A stretch of 64,000 nucleotides of DNA from positions 1-64,000 of the forward strand of contig MGQB01000015.1 of NCBI GenBank assembly GCA_001797675.1. The letters run 5' to 3'. The notes under the pieces were generated by a model, which had not been told where the DNA came from, searched no databases, and worked only from the letters and a program-made list of their open reading frames with translations. The DNA is from Deltaproteobacteria bacterium RBG_13_43_22. Lineage in GTDB: Bacteria > Desulfobacterota > RBG-13-43-22. Shown here piece after piece: positions 50,774 through 59,546 of the stretch; position 1 is the first letter of the stretch, and every line of letters begins with the position of its first letter. The translations under genes were made by a program, and so were the position numbers.

Positions 50774-51078
50774 GGGGTCGGGCCACGGGAAGCAGTTGAT
50801 CTGACATGAGATACTGTCAATTCTGACCCCTAAAAACGGCCTGTATCGCGTTTTTTAGGGTTAAAAAGGGCCTTATTCGAAAAACAAATGGCAAGAGCAA
50901 AGCGGCATTTTATTCCAGGTTATATCTGGCATATTATGCAAATATTGCAAAGTAAATAAAAATCCGGGTGGGGGTTGTTTCTTATAAGGCTCTTTTGTGG
51001 TCTAAAAAACACGATATAGGGCCTCAAAACACCTATTCCTGACACATTATGATCAATAAGTTGTCGTGGCCAGACCCC
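50774..51078 (+). mobile_element. decayed REP-type (Y1 transposase) element
   Basis: GGGGTCGGGCCACG (50774-50787) and CGTGGCCAGACCCC (51065-51078) are inverted ends. The following sequences also match in opposite orientation (GGCCTGTATCGCGTTTTTTAG against its complement near 51000). The left arm carries the 5' end of a transposase gene (50888-50959). The transposase body is missing, so this is an internally deleted remnant. It lies where an attC site would be expected after the GT51 gene. Confidence 0.65.
50888..50959 (+). pseudogene. N-terminal fragment of a Y1 (IS200-like/REP) transposase
   Basis: The peptide starts MARAKRHFIPGYIWHI and stops after 23 codons. That start is typical of IS200-like transposases of the REP-associated group, which normally continue into a HUH motif. 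The catalytic part is absent. Confidence 0.65.
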
Positions 51079-51161
51079 CAATTAAACCAATTAAAACCAA
51101 TTACACTAATTACAATTATCCATCACCGTTAATATTTTTACCAATAACAGGAGAATCTGGT

Positions 51162-52463
51162 ATGAGGATACTGTTTGTCTCGACCAATCGGTCCAGAGCT
51201 GCCTTGTTGCCGATGCCGCTGGGACTGGCCTCCATCATTGCCCAGATGGATGAATCGCGACACGAGATCCATGCGCTTGACTTGATGTTTTGTGATCAGC
51301 CCGAAGCAGAATTAATTCGAGCCTTGGCCCGATTTGAGCCCCAGATCATCGCCCTTTCCATCAGAAATCTGGATAATCAAAGCCGTCTCAATACAGAATA
51401 CTATCTACCCCTGGAAAAAAAATTCGTTGAACTATGCAGGGAAAACTCCCGGGCCACCCTTATCATCGGCGGAGCGGCATTTACCGTCAGTCCGGTGGCG
51501 GTTTTTGAATATCTTGAACCCGATTTCGGAGTTATCGGCGAAGGCGAAACCGTATTTCCGAAGCTGGTAGATCGAATAGAACAAAGCTCTAAATACACGG
51601 ATCTTCCGGGACTGGTATGGAGAGATGCAGGTGGAGTTCAACATAATCCGTACGGATTCGTCACCAACCTGGACGCACTGAAGCCTCCACGCAGGGACTT
51701 GTTCGATAATCAGCGATACGCCAAAGAAAGGGGCATGGCCAATATCGTGGTAAAACAGGGTTGCCCATTTGAGTGTCTCTATTGTGACGGCCCGCATGTT
51801 ATGGGTAAACACTGGCGGATGAAATCCCCGCAGACTGTAGCGGCAGAGCTGGAATCGATCCAGAAGGACATTGGCGTTAACCTGGTGTATTTTACCGATG
51901 CCATTTTCAATCATCCGGTAGACCATGCCAAAGCCATCTGCCAGGCTATTATCGATCGCGAACTGAGTATTTACTGGGTGGCCACATTACATCCTGGTTT
52001 TGTAGACAGATCACTCCTTGAATTGATGAAAAAAGCCGGCTGCGTGTCTGCCTCACCCGGTTGCGACACTTGCTCTGAAAAGATGCTCCAGGTCATGCGA
52101 AAGGGATTCACCAAGGATGAATTAAAGTCCTGCCTGATAATGCTGGAAGAGATGGAAATAAGTTACATTCTCTCCCTGCTGTTCGGCGCCCCCGGAGAGA
52201 ACAGGGAAACGGTGGAAGAGTCCATCCGATTCCTCGAAGAACGAAAACCCATGATGCTGGATTTCTGCCCGGGGATAAGGTTAATGCCGCATACACCGCT
52301 GTTCGACATTGCGGTCAGCAAGGGCGTTATTTCGGCTGACGACCCGCTCATGGAGCCTAAGTTCTACATCAGCCCCGATATCAAAGATTGGATCGAGGAA
52401 TACCTCACGGAGATCTGTTCCACCCATGAAAAATGGAATGTGAACTGGAAAAACAATCCGTGA
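51162..52463 (+). CDS. B12-binding domain radical SAM protein
   Basis: This 433-residue protein, from ATG 51162 with AGGAG upstream, has an N-terminal cobalamin-binding-like domain (1-140; LSIRNLDNQS, IGGAAFTVSPVAVFEYLEPDFGVIGEGE). The radical SAM motif CPFECLYC follows near 203. The layout fits class B methyltransferases or related anaerobic tailoring enzymes. An in-frame GTG at 51066 lies in the remnant element and is rejected. It is the first of three + strand genes bracketed by the remnant element and a copy of its arm; the substrate is unknown. Confidence 0.8.
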   Translation: MRILFVSTNRSRAALLPMPLGLASIIAQMDESRHEIHALDLMFCDQPEAELIRALARFEPQIIALSIRNLDNQSRLNTEYYLPLEKKFVELCRENSRATLIIGGAAFTVSPVAVFEYLEPDFGVIGEGETVFPKLVDRIEQSSKYTDLPGLVWRDAGGVQHNPYGFVTNLDALKPPRRDLFDNQRYAKERGMANIVVKQGCPFECLYCDGPHVMGKHWRMKSPQTVAAELESIQKDIGVNLVYFTDAIFNHPVDHAKAICQAIIDRELSIYWVATLHPGFVDRSLLELMKKAGCVSASPGCDTCSEKMLQVMRKGFTKDELKSCLIMLEEMEISYILSLLFGAPGENRETVEESIRFLEERKPMMLDFCPGIRLMPHTPLFDIAVSKGVISADDPLMEPKFYISPDIKDWIEEYLTEICSTHEKWNVNWKNNP

Positions 52464-52555
52464 TGGATGTAAAATCGCTAAACGGGATGTTTTTTATCAT
52501 ATTTAAATGGGTTAGTTAGGTCCAACCCCAAGATGAGCCATAACCTGTTAGACAA

Positions 52556-53929
52556 ATGAAAAGATTCCTATTTACTACACTTTTCTCGGACGACCTTGGC
52601 TTACTGACACGCACTATACCCATTGCCCGTGAGTTGTCCAAGCGCGGACACGAGATCGCTTTCTGCAACCCGGCTCACGCTCCCAGCAAGGTAATCAGTC
52701 AAGAAGGTTTTACCAATCTCCTCCCGCGGCATCCTTTATTCTACCTTGAAATGTCCGGTAGGTTAGACTTTAAAGGCCTCCTCACGGTCTGGAGATCAGG
52801 CCAAATGAAAAAAGATTTCGGTAGCCTCCCTCGATTTATTACCGAATATGTCAAGGCCATCCCTTTAAAATTCCCTCCAAAGACTCCTGAAGTTTGGAAC
52901 TTGGATCACTTCATGGCTCTTTGCGGGATGATGAACCAAAGATTCGTCCGTTCCATCTGCGAAGCATATGTGGAGCTCATAGTTAAGTATCAGCCGGACA
53001 CGATAGTGGATTCCTGGAATCTCTTGGCACCTGCTGCGGCGTGGTCATTGAAAAAGCCCGTCATCACGGTCATCCAGTCCGACATGCACCCCAAGAGCAA
53101 GGGCTTCATATGGTGGAAGGAGTCCAAAGACAAAATACCAACACCTGTGCCTACACTGAATAAGGTCTTCCAGGAAATCGGTTTTCGTTTTATAAGCCGA
53201 ACAGAAGAACTCGTCGTAGGGGATTTAACCTTGGTAGTTGGCCTTCCCGAAACGGATCCTCTTCCAGAAGACACGAAAGTTGAGTATGTTGGCCCTATCC
53301 TCTGGCAAAGCGCAAATCCGGAACTGCCTGGATGGTGGGATGACCTGAGCCGAGAGCGGCCGTTGATCTGGCTCTATTGCGGGAACCCAAGCTACGGGCC
53401 GATCACATCTTGGGCTGATTCGGATCTGGTGCTTGATATATGCGTTAAAGCCCTGGCCGAAGAAGACATCCAGGTCGTTTTGACCACAGGGCACCACCAC
53501 CTTCCAAAGAGATTCTCTACGCTGCCTTCGAATTTCCGCTACGTACCTTTTGTTCCGGGACTCGCCATGGCGGAAAGGAGCAACCTCCTCATTCATCATG
53601 GAGGCTATGGCTCATGTCAAACGGGGCTTTTCACAGGTACCCCGGCACTGATTATTCCCACTTATTCGGAGCGTGAGAGCAATGCCAGGCGTGTCGCCGC
53701 GCTGGGGGCGGGTGATTTTATCGTGCCGGACCGCGAAAATCGCGAAAAAAATATGGACCTCATTGTTAATGAGGTAAGGACCAAGGTTCGACGGATTCTC
53801 TCCGAACCGTCGTTTACGGATAACGCCAAGAGAATCTCGAACAGGATGCATACCTACGGTGGGGCAACCTATGCTGCGGATCTGATCGAAAAGTTTCTTG
53901 AGCGACATGGTTCAAAACTTGAGGGCTAA
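52556..53929 (+). CDS. GT1 family (UGT-like) glycosyltransferase
   Basis: This 457-residue GT-B glycosyltransferase begins MKRFLFTTLFSDDLGLLTRTIPIARELSKRGHE in sense, with the acceptor domain first. The nucleotide-sugar signature is in the C-terminal half: FVPGLAMAERSNLLIHHGGYGSCQTGLFTGTPALIIP. It resembles macrolide and flavonoid-type transferases. It lies 93 bases after the radical SAM gene, so both may modify one metabolite. Confidence 0.82.
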   Translation: MKRFLFTTLFSDDLGLLTRTIPIARELSKRGHEIAFCNPAHAPSKVISQEGFTNLLPRHPLFYLEMSGRLDFKGLLTVWRSGQMKKDFGSLPRFITEYVKAIPLKFPPKTPEVWNLDHFMALCGMMNQRFVRSICEAYVELIVKYQPDTIVDSWNLLAPAAAWSLKKPVITVIQSDMHPKSKGFIWWKESKDKIPTPVPTLNKVFQEIGFRFISRTEELVVGDLTLVVGLPETDPLPEDTKVEYVGPILWQSANPELPGWWDDLSRERPLIWLYCGNPSYGPITSWADSDLVLDICVKALAEEDIQVVLTTGHHHLPKRFSTLPSNFRYVPFVPGLAMAERSNLLIHHGGYGSCQTGLFTGTPALIIPTYSERESNARRVAALGAGDFIVPDRENREKNMDLIVNEVRTKVRRILSEPSFTDNAKRISNRMHTYGGATYAADLIEKFLERHGSKLEG

Positions 53930-54072
53930 CCTTGGCATGCAGTCGAATGTGGCCAACAGGTTTCGGTTTATTGATTTTTCCGGAATTGCAATCTGTAGGC
54001 TTAAGATAATCGCTGCCATGTGTGACCGCACCGCTGATGGCATTGGTGAGCGGTTCCCCAAAGGAAGGTAAG

Positions 54073-55023
54073 ATGCTTAGAAAGATTTTACTCTGGATTG
54101 CGATAGGGCTGATCGCCGTGGTGGTTTTGGTTTCTGCAGCATATCTCCGGGATATACATCGAGCCTATGAACGGGTCAGTGGAAAGAGCACGGTCATACC
54201 TTCACCCTATGGAAATATCGAATACACCGAAGGCGGCTCAGGTCCTGTTGTCCTGGTGATCCATGGGAGCGGCGGCGGCTACGATCAAGGTGAACTCATT
54301 GTGCAGGCTGTGCTAAGTGAGCAATTCCACTGGATTACCCCCTCGCGCTTTGGATATCTGCGCTCGACCTTCCATGAGGGGGCCACATGGGACGACCAGG
54401 CGCATGCTTACGCCTATTTGCTCGACCGGCTGGGCCTAAAAAAAGTTGCGGTCGTGGCTATGTCTCAGGGAGGCCCTTCGGCTCTTCTCTTTGCCGTATT
54501 GCACCCTGAACGGGTATCCTCGCTGACACTCATCTCCTGCGGTGTCGCATCTTCCTCTACACAAGACCAAGCGCAGGCGAACCAGAAAGGCAAGATGCTG
54601 ACGACTATATTCAAGTTTGATCCGCTTTACTGGGCCTTCACCAAGCTGTTCAAAAAGCAGTTCATGGGATTAATGGGTGCCAACGACGCAGTAATTGCCA
54701 GGCTTACGCCCCGGCAGCGAGAATTAGCTGAACAAATTATTGACTTTATGAACCCGGTTTCGCCGCGTTCCGCCGGCACCGTTTTCGATAACAAGGCGAT
54801 GATGCCGAATACGAGGATTGCCGCGGTCCGAGCCCCGACACTGATACTCCATGCGACAGACGACACCCTGCAGCTTTACCACAATGCCGCCTTCGCTGCT
54901 TCCACCATTCCGGGTGCAAGGCTGGTCCCTTTCGAGAAAGGGGGCCACCTCCTCATGATTGTCGAGCAAGCGACTGTCCGCCCAATTCTGCAGAAGCATA
55001 TCCTCGACCACGTGAGCGAGTAG
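54073..55023 (+). CDS. membrane-anchored alpha/beta hydrolase
   Basis: This 316-residue protein, from ATG 54073 with AAGGAAGG upstream, has an N-terminal anchor (about 3-25). It has a Gly-rich oxyanion loop VIHGSGGGYDQG, the nucleophile Ser in AMSQGGPSA, Asp in LHATDDTLQ and His in EKGGHLLM, which complete the triad. The Ser context (MSQGG) departs slightly from GxSxG. The substrate is unknown. It ends the three-gene group. Confidence 0.85.
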   Translation: MLRKILLWIAIGLIAVVVLVSAAYLRDIHRAYERVSGKSTVIPSPYGNIEYTEGGSGPVVLVIHGSGGGYDQGELIVQAVLSEQFHWITPSRFGYLRSTFHEGATWDDQAHAYAYLLDRLGLKKVAVVAMSQGGPSALLFAVLHPERVSSLTLISCGVASSSTQDQAQANQKGKMLTTIFKFDPLYWAFTKLFKKQFMGLMGANDAVIARLTPRQRELAEQIIDFMNPVSPRSAGTVFDNKAMMPNTRIAAVRAPTLILHATDDTLQLYHNAAFAASTIPGARLVPFEKGGHLLMIVEQATVRPILQKHILDHVSE

Positions 55024-55030
55024 CGGAAAT

Positions 55031-55157
55031 GGAGTCGGGCCACGGGAACTGGTTGATCTGAAATGAGAAGCTGTCAATTCTTCCCCCTAGAAACAGCCTA
55101 TATTGAGTTTTTAGGGTCAAAAAGGGCTTTATTCGAAAAACAAATGGCAAGAGCAAA
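55031..55157 (+). repeat. second copy of the Y1-element left arm
   Basis: The 127 bases match 50774-50901 at roughly 85% by eye, in the same orientation, including the transposase start codon (ATG 55144) followed by ARAK. The frame then stops after a few codons. Together the two copies bracket the radical SAM, glycosyltransferase and hydrolase genes. Confidence 0.75.
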
Positions 55158-55192
55158 ACTGTTAGAGGGAAAGGGGTAAGAGGAGGAAAAAC

Positions 55193-55390
55193 ATGGACAG
55201 AAAAGATCTGATTTGTGTGGACTGTTATGACAAGCTTGAAAGGATTTTCTTAACAGACTTGAATGTTTTTTATTGTAACAATATAAAATGCAGGAGGTTT
55301 GGGGTATTAACCGTTGGAGGTCTTCTCGGAGAAGAATGTAAGAAAAGCTTAATAATAGAAGACGAAGAAAATTTAGGGAAAGCGAGATAG
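55193..55390 (+). CDS. small zinc-ribbon-like protein
   Basis: This 65-residue protein has CVDC near 9-12 and YCNNIKCRRFG near 28-38, four cysteines spaced like a short zinc ribbon. The ribosome site AGAGGAGG is strong. Function is unknown; such small ribbons often bind nucleic acid or regulate. Confidence 0.6.
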   Translation: MDRKDLICVDCYDKLERIFLTDLNVFYCNNIKCRRFGVLTVGGLLGEECKKSLIIEDEENLGKAR

Positions 55391-56037
55391 ACTTATCAAG
55401 GAATAAGTTAAGATATTCCTTCCTCAAAATTCCCTTCTATGAAGAAGTCCCTGACCAGAATTTTGGGTTATCCGCCGACCCCCGGACCGTTTAAGATAAA
55501 ATCTAGGTTCAGGGAGGGAAGTCTTTTCAAATTTAAGGGGATAACTATTCCTTTTTCCTGATCTGCCCTCTGAAACATCGGTTCGCCTCTCGAGTCCGGT
55601 TTTTTTAAAAAAGGGTTACCCTGACCCTTATTGAGGCAAATGAGGATTCTTTTTCTCTTGACAGTGGCCTTTTAATGGGTGAACCTAACTTATTTTCTAT
55701 CGCAAATGGGTATAAGGAGGTAAAATACCCGAAGATTATCCACCCGCTAGGCGAGGCGACAAACCAGGCAGCAGAAAAGTTCCCAACCCCAGTAAGCGCA
55801 ATATCATTAAAGTCTATCGCCGATTCGGATCGGATTTCAAAAGGCACCTCTATCATCATACCTTGCGGGAAGCCAATAATGGAATAAGGGAGGGAACTTG
55901 TCCCAATAGTAGTACCCCCAGCGAACCCCGGATCAGGTCCGGGTAGGAGTCCGGATCCGGATATCAATATGTTTTCAGATGCGGAATAATGTCGATTCAA
56001 TGATTAGATCATAGTTAACTTTTAAAGGAGAAAAGCC
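55391..56037. other. gene-poor stretch with an uncertain open frame
   Basis: A 131-codon - strand frame (55605-56000) and an overlapping + strand frame (55675-55887) both look protein-like in places. Neither has a convincing start, ribosome site or recognisable domain, so no gene is called. The region just before 56038 carries AAAGGAG, the ribosome site of the next gene. Confidence 0.4.
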
Positions 56038-57123
56038 ATGGAAAATGATGTTTATCTTAAACTGGCCGGGGTCCTGGATACTTTACCGAATGGCTTTCCG
56101 GCTACCGAAAGCGGTGTGGAGATTAAACTCTTGAAGAAGATTTTTACCCCGGAACAAGCCGATCTTTTTTGCAACCTGAGGTTGACCTTTGAAACGGCCG
56201 CTCAAGTATCTGAGCGAACAGGGCGTCCCTTGGAAGGTTTGGAAGCAAGGTTGAAAGATATGGGCGAGGACGGGCAGCTCTTTGCCATCGACCTTGGCGG
56301 TACTTGGGTTTTTAAAATGTTGCCATGGGCCTTTGGGATATATGAGTTTCAACTTGGTCGATTGGACAAGGAATTCGCCACACTTAATGAGGAATATGGA
56401 CCGGTTTTTGGAAAGCAATTCTTTTCCAAAACACCTCAATTGATGCAGGTGCTGCCTATCGAAAAGGAAATTGCCGTGCAGCAGGAAGCCCTGTCTTATG
56501 AAAAGGTTTCCACCTTGATCGAACAAGGGCAATCTTTTTTGGTCAATGATTGCATTTGCAAAAAGGAACAGGAATTATTAGGTCACCCATGCGGTCGTCC
56601 TTTGCAGGTTTGTCTGGCCATAGCCCCTGTGCCAGGGGTTTTCGATAACTCCCCCCAGGGGAAGGTTCTATCCCGTGACGAAGCCTATTCCTTGTTGAAA
56701 ATGACGGAAGAAGAAGGACTCGTTCACCTTACCTCCAATGTGCAGGGGGGGAATATTTACATCTGTAATTGCTGTGGTTGTTGCTGCGGGGTGTTGAATG
56801 CCATCAACAAATTGGGCATTCCGGCTTCACAGGTCATCAACTCCCATTATTACGCCGAGATCGATCCGGAAAAATGTCTCCAATGCGGGATATGTATCGG
56901 TGAGCGCTGTCAGGTCAAGGCCATTGAGGAGGGCGAAGAGGCCTACCAGATCATTCAGGAAAGATGCATCGGTTGCGGGCTTTGTGTCAGTACTTGCACC
57001 GGGGAAGCCATTAGATTGGTTCATAAAGGCCAGGACCAAATCGTACCCCCTCCTATCAATGAGGAGGCCTGGTTTGAAGAACGGGGCCGGCTGAGGGGAA
57101 TCGATTTTTCCAAATATCAATAA
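56038..57123 (+). CDS. 4Fe-4S ferredoxin-domain protein
   Basis: This 361-residue cytoplasmic protein has a winged-helix-like N-terminus (30-90). NDCICKKE..LLGHPCGRPLQVCLA (near 170-195) and ICNCCGCCCG (near 239-248) provide a first cysteine cluster. The C-terminal bicluster ferredoxin has CLQCGICIGERC and CIGCGLCVSTC. Proteins of this layout are common in anaerobic deltaproteobacteria and are poorly characterised. It probably moves electrons for an unidentified oxidoreductase. Confidence 0.8.
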   Translation: MENDVYLKLAGVLDTLPNGFPATESGVEIKLLKKIFTPEQADLFCNLRLTFETAAQVSERTGRPLEGLEARLKDMGEDGQLFAIDLGGTWVFKMLPWAFGIYEFQLGRLDKEFATLNEEYGPVFGKQFFSKTPQLMQVLPIEKEIAVQQEALSYEKVSTLIEQGQSFLVNDCICKKEQELLGHPCGRPLQVCLAIAPVPGVFDNSPQGKVLSRDEAYSLLKMTEEEGLVHLTSNVQGGNIYICNCCGCCCGVLNAINKLGIPASQVINSHYYAEIDPEKCLQCGICIGERCQVKAIEEGEEAYQIIQERCIGCGLCVSTCTGEAIRLVHKGQDQIVPPPINEEAWFEERGRLRGIDFSKYQ

Positions 57124-57193
57124 TAAAAAGAATTCTTGCTGTTTCTTTCATGGTTAGTAGAATTTTATCCTAATTTTAACGGGAGGGAAGAAA

Positions 57194-58537
57194 ATGCCTT
57201 TTAAAATTCATTTCAGAATCCTGGGAATCGGAGCGGCTCTTCTGGCGATTCTCCCGCTTTCCGCGAACGCCTGGACCAATCATGCCTATCTGACCCATCC
57301 GGCCCTCGGAGGTCAAACGGAATACCAAGTGGAGGTTGTCACCGAGCCGCTGGAATCGTTCTTGTCTAAAGAAAAAATTAAAATCGGGGAATTACTCAAA
57401 GCGGAAGAAACCTGGGCCCTCTCTAATGTCCGGTCTTACCCGGCTGCACCTCCAGCCCTGGATTTTTCAACCAGCAAAGAAACCAACCTGCGTATCCGCT
57501 TCCTGAAAGCCCTGCGGGTGAATCCAAACCTGGAACTTCCCTTATACGTCATGCAACTTCCCGGAGGTCCGCCCCCTAAAAATAAACCGTTGCCAAAGTC
57601 CGCCGTGAGCATTCTGGCCAGAGATTTTCAGGGTAACCTCTATATACCGCTCCAGTCAGGAGAAAAAATAAGCGCCCTTGAGGTGCTTTCTTCGGCTTCG
57701 GACGAACCCGATTACGGCCTGGATATCGGCCTTTGGGAGGACAACGACACCTCCTTCAGTAAAGAATACGGTTACGGGAAGCAGCCTTTCGGCAATCCAA
57801 AGCTTGACTATGGTACGCAGGCCCCTTTTCATATGGGCTTTTACCATGAATCCACGATCGTTTATAAGGCTGCCCCGTTTGTTAAAAAGAGCTTTCCGGA
57901 ACAAAGGGCGCATTTGTATCATTCCCTGGCCCAGTTTGCCTTTCAAACAGGGCATCCCTATTGGGGATACCGCTTTGCCGGCTGGGGACTGCATTATCTG
58001 CAAGATTTGACCATGCCCTATCACTCAACCATTATGCCGGGGCGCAGCACCCTGACCATGCTTTCCATCAACCTGCTGGATATGATCGGCATCCCTGGCC
58101 CGAAAGAGTCGGCTGTCGGTGAAGTGTCCAGGGCGCATATTCTGATCGAAAAATTACTGGTCCAGGAGTTTCGTGAGGCCTTCCAAAAGCACGATAATAG
58201 TTTTATAATGATAAAAGCCCTGCGGGATACTTCCAAGGACTCAACTTATCCCGTCTTTTCCGACCAGTTTCCAAGCCAGGTGGCGGCCAAAGAATCACGT
58301 GCTGCGGCCGGGGATTTGTCCTGGGCATTGAAGGCTATCGTGACCGATACCGGACTCTACATGGACATTGAGAAGATTAGTATGGAGGGGGATTACGACG
58401 CCAGAAAATTCATTGCCGGCGCTTCGGAAAAAGATATCCTGAACTACAATCGGATCATAGAAAAACAGATGCGCTCCGCAGGTGCTTTTTCGCGAATTTA
58501 TATGGGTACGCTAAAAGATAGTGGTGGTAAAAAATAG
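57194..58537 (+). CDS. exported zinc-dependent phospholipase C / S1-P1 nuclease-like protein
   Basis: This 447-residue protein has a signal peptide cut near SANAW. The mature chain begins W-T-N-H, which fits the N-terminal Trp zinc ligand of zinc phospholipase C and S1/P1 nucleases. HSLAQFAFQTGHPYWGYRFAGWGLHYLQDLTMPYHST (near 250-285) supplies several His and an Asp typical of the trinuclear zinc site. Substrate and true activity are inferred. It has a good ribosome site (GGGAGGG). Confidence 0.7.
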   Translation: MPFKIHFRILGIGAALLAILPLSANAWTNHAYLTHPALGGQTEYQVEVVTEPLESFLSKEKIKIGELLKAEETWALSNVRSYPAAPPALDFSTSKETNLRIRFLKALRVNPNLELPLYVMQLPGGPPPKNKPLPKSAVSILARDFQGNLYIPLQSGEKISALEVLSSASDEPDYGLDIGLWEDNDTSFSKEYGYGKQPFGNPKLDYGTQAPFHMGFYHESTIVYKAAPFVKKSFPEQRAHLYHSLAQFAFQTGHPYWGYRFAGWGLHYLQDLTMPYHSTIMPGRSTLTMLSINLLDMIGIPGPKESAVGEVSRAHILIEKLLVQEFREAFQKHDNSFIMIKALRDTSKDSTYPVFSDQFPSQVAAKESRAAAGDLSWALKAIVTDTGLYMDIEKISMEGDYDARKFIAGASEKDILNYNRIIEKQMRSAGAFSRIYMGTLKDSGGKK

Positions 58538-58540
58538 CTG

Positions 58541-59545
58541 TTATAGGTTCTCGATCAATAGTCTAACATTCCGATAAGGCCGGAATAATTTGCCGGACAC
58601 CCGTCTTTTTAAACTTAATAATGCCGGCGGGATGTATTGTTCAAAATAAGTTTTGCCTTTGACGCGGGAAAGGAAGGCGTAGGCGCCGAGGATCTGGAGG
58701 TTTCGTTGAAAGGCAATGATCTCATAATGTTCTCTAAAGGTTTGGGCATTGACCGGAAGCCGGCTTGAACATTCTTGAAGATAATAATCAATCAGTTCTT
58801 CCTGAATTTTCTCCGGTATATTTACGTAAGGGTCGATCAATAATGAGGCCAGGTCATATTGCGGCAGACCCAGCCGGCCTGCTTGAAAATCGATTAATCC
58901 GATCCCGCCGGACCAGATCATGATATTCCGGGATTGAAAATCCCGGTAAAGAAATAACTGCTCCTTTTCCCGATCCACGGCCAGGGCCAGATCTTTCAAT
59001 TCTTTTTCCACTGAAGGCGGGACCGTCTTCCAACCCAAATATCCTTTTAGAAAAGCCTCAATAAAGTATCGGGATTCTCGTTCCCAGGAAAATCGGCCGT
59101 TGTATAGCTGGGTGTCATAACAGTACCGGGAATCGAAATCTCTGGATCCCTCGATCTGAATTTTCAAAAGCAATTTCAGGATGGTTTCATAGACCCGTCT
59201 GACCAGCCGAGGCTCCTTGATCTTTTTTATGACCGATTCCAGGCAAAAATCCCCGAAGTCCTGCATCAGGAACAGACCGCGGCGAGGATCAAAGGCATAA
59301 ATCAAGGGGGTGGGCAGGCCCTTGGTTCTTAGGTGCCAGGCGATATAAAAAAAGGAGTCGTTTTCCGAAGGAATTCCCCGGCGGCCGTTAGGGTGAGAAA
59401 CGCAAATATAAGTTTGATCCCCGGCTAAAAGGCGATAGACCCTGCGATCCGAGCCGTCTCCTTTTAGGGGATGAATCCTCAGACGACCGGTATAAGCGGT
59501 GGCTGAAGGAAGATGCTCTTTTAAGAAATGAGTCAAAGTCCTCAT
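58541..59545 (-). CDS. amgK: AmgK-like sugar kinase (aminoglycoside phosphotransferase fold)
   Basis: This 334-residue kinase-like protein has a loop RIHPLKGDGSDRRVYRL, a catalytic LYRDFQSRNIMI (Asp and Asn) and a metal-binding IDFQAGRLG. The Asp-Phe-Gln variant is typical of AmgK/murein-sugar kinases. It lies one base after a MurU-like gene, the order of the AmgK-MurU pathway that phosphorylates then activates MurNAc/GlcNAc from cell wall recycling. Confidence 0.82.
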   Translation of the reverse strand: MRTLTHFLKEHLPSATAYTGRLRIHPLKGDGSDRRVYRLLAGDQTYICVSHPNGRRGIPSENDSFFYIAWHLRTKGLPTPLIYAFDPRRGLFLMQDFGDFCLESVIKKIKEPRLVRRVYETILKLLLKIQIEGSRDFDSRYCYDTQLYNGRFSWERESRYFIEAFLKGYLGWKTVPPSVEKELKDLALAVDREKEQLFLYRDFQSRNIMIWSGGIGLIDFQAGRLGLPQYDLASLLIDPYVNIPEKIQEELIDYYLQECSSRLPVNAQTFREHYEIIAFQRNLQILGAYAFLSRVKGKTYFEQYIPPALLSLKRRVSGKLFRPYRNVRLLIENL

Positions 59546-59546
59546 G

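Noticed and set aside
55605-56000. 131-codon - strand gene
   Set aside because: No ribosome site or domain; an overlapping + frame looks equally protein-like, so neither strand is supported.
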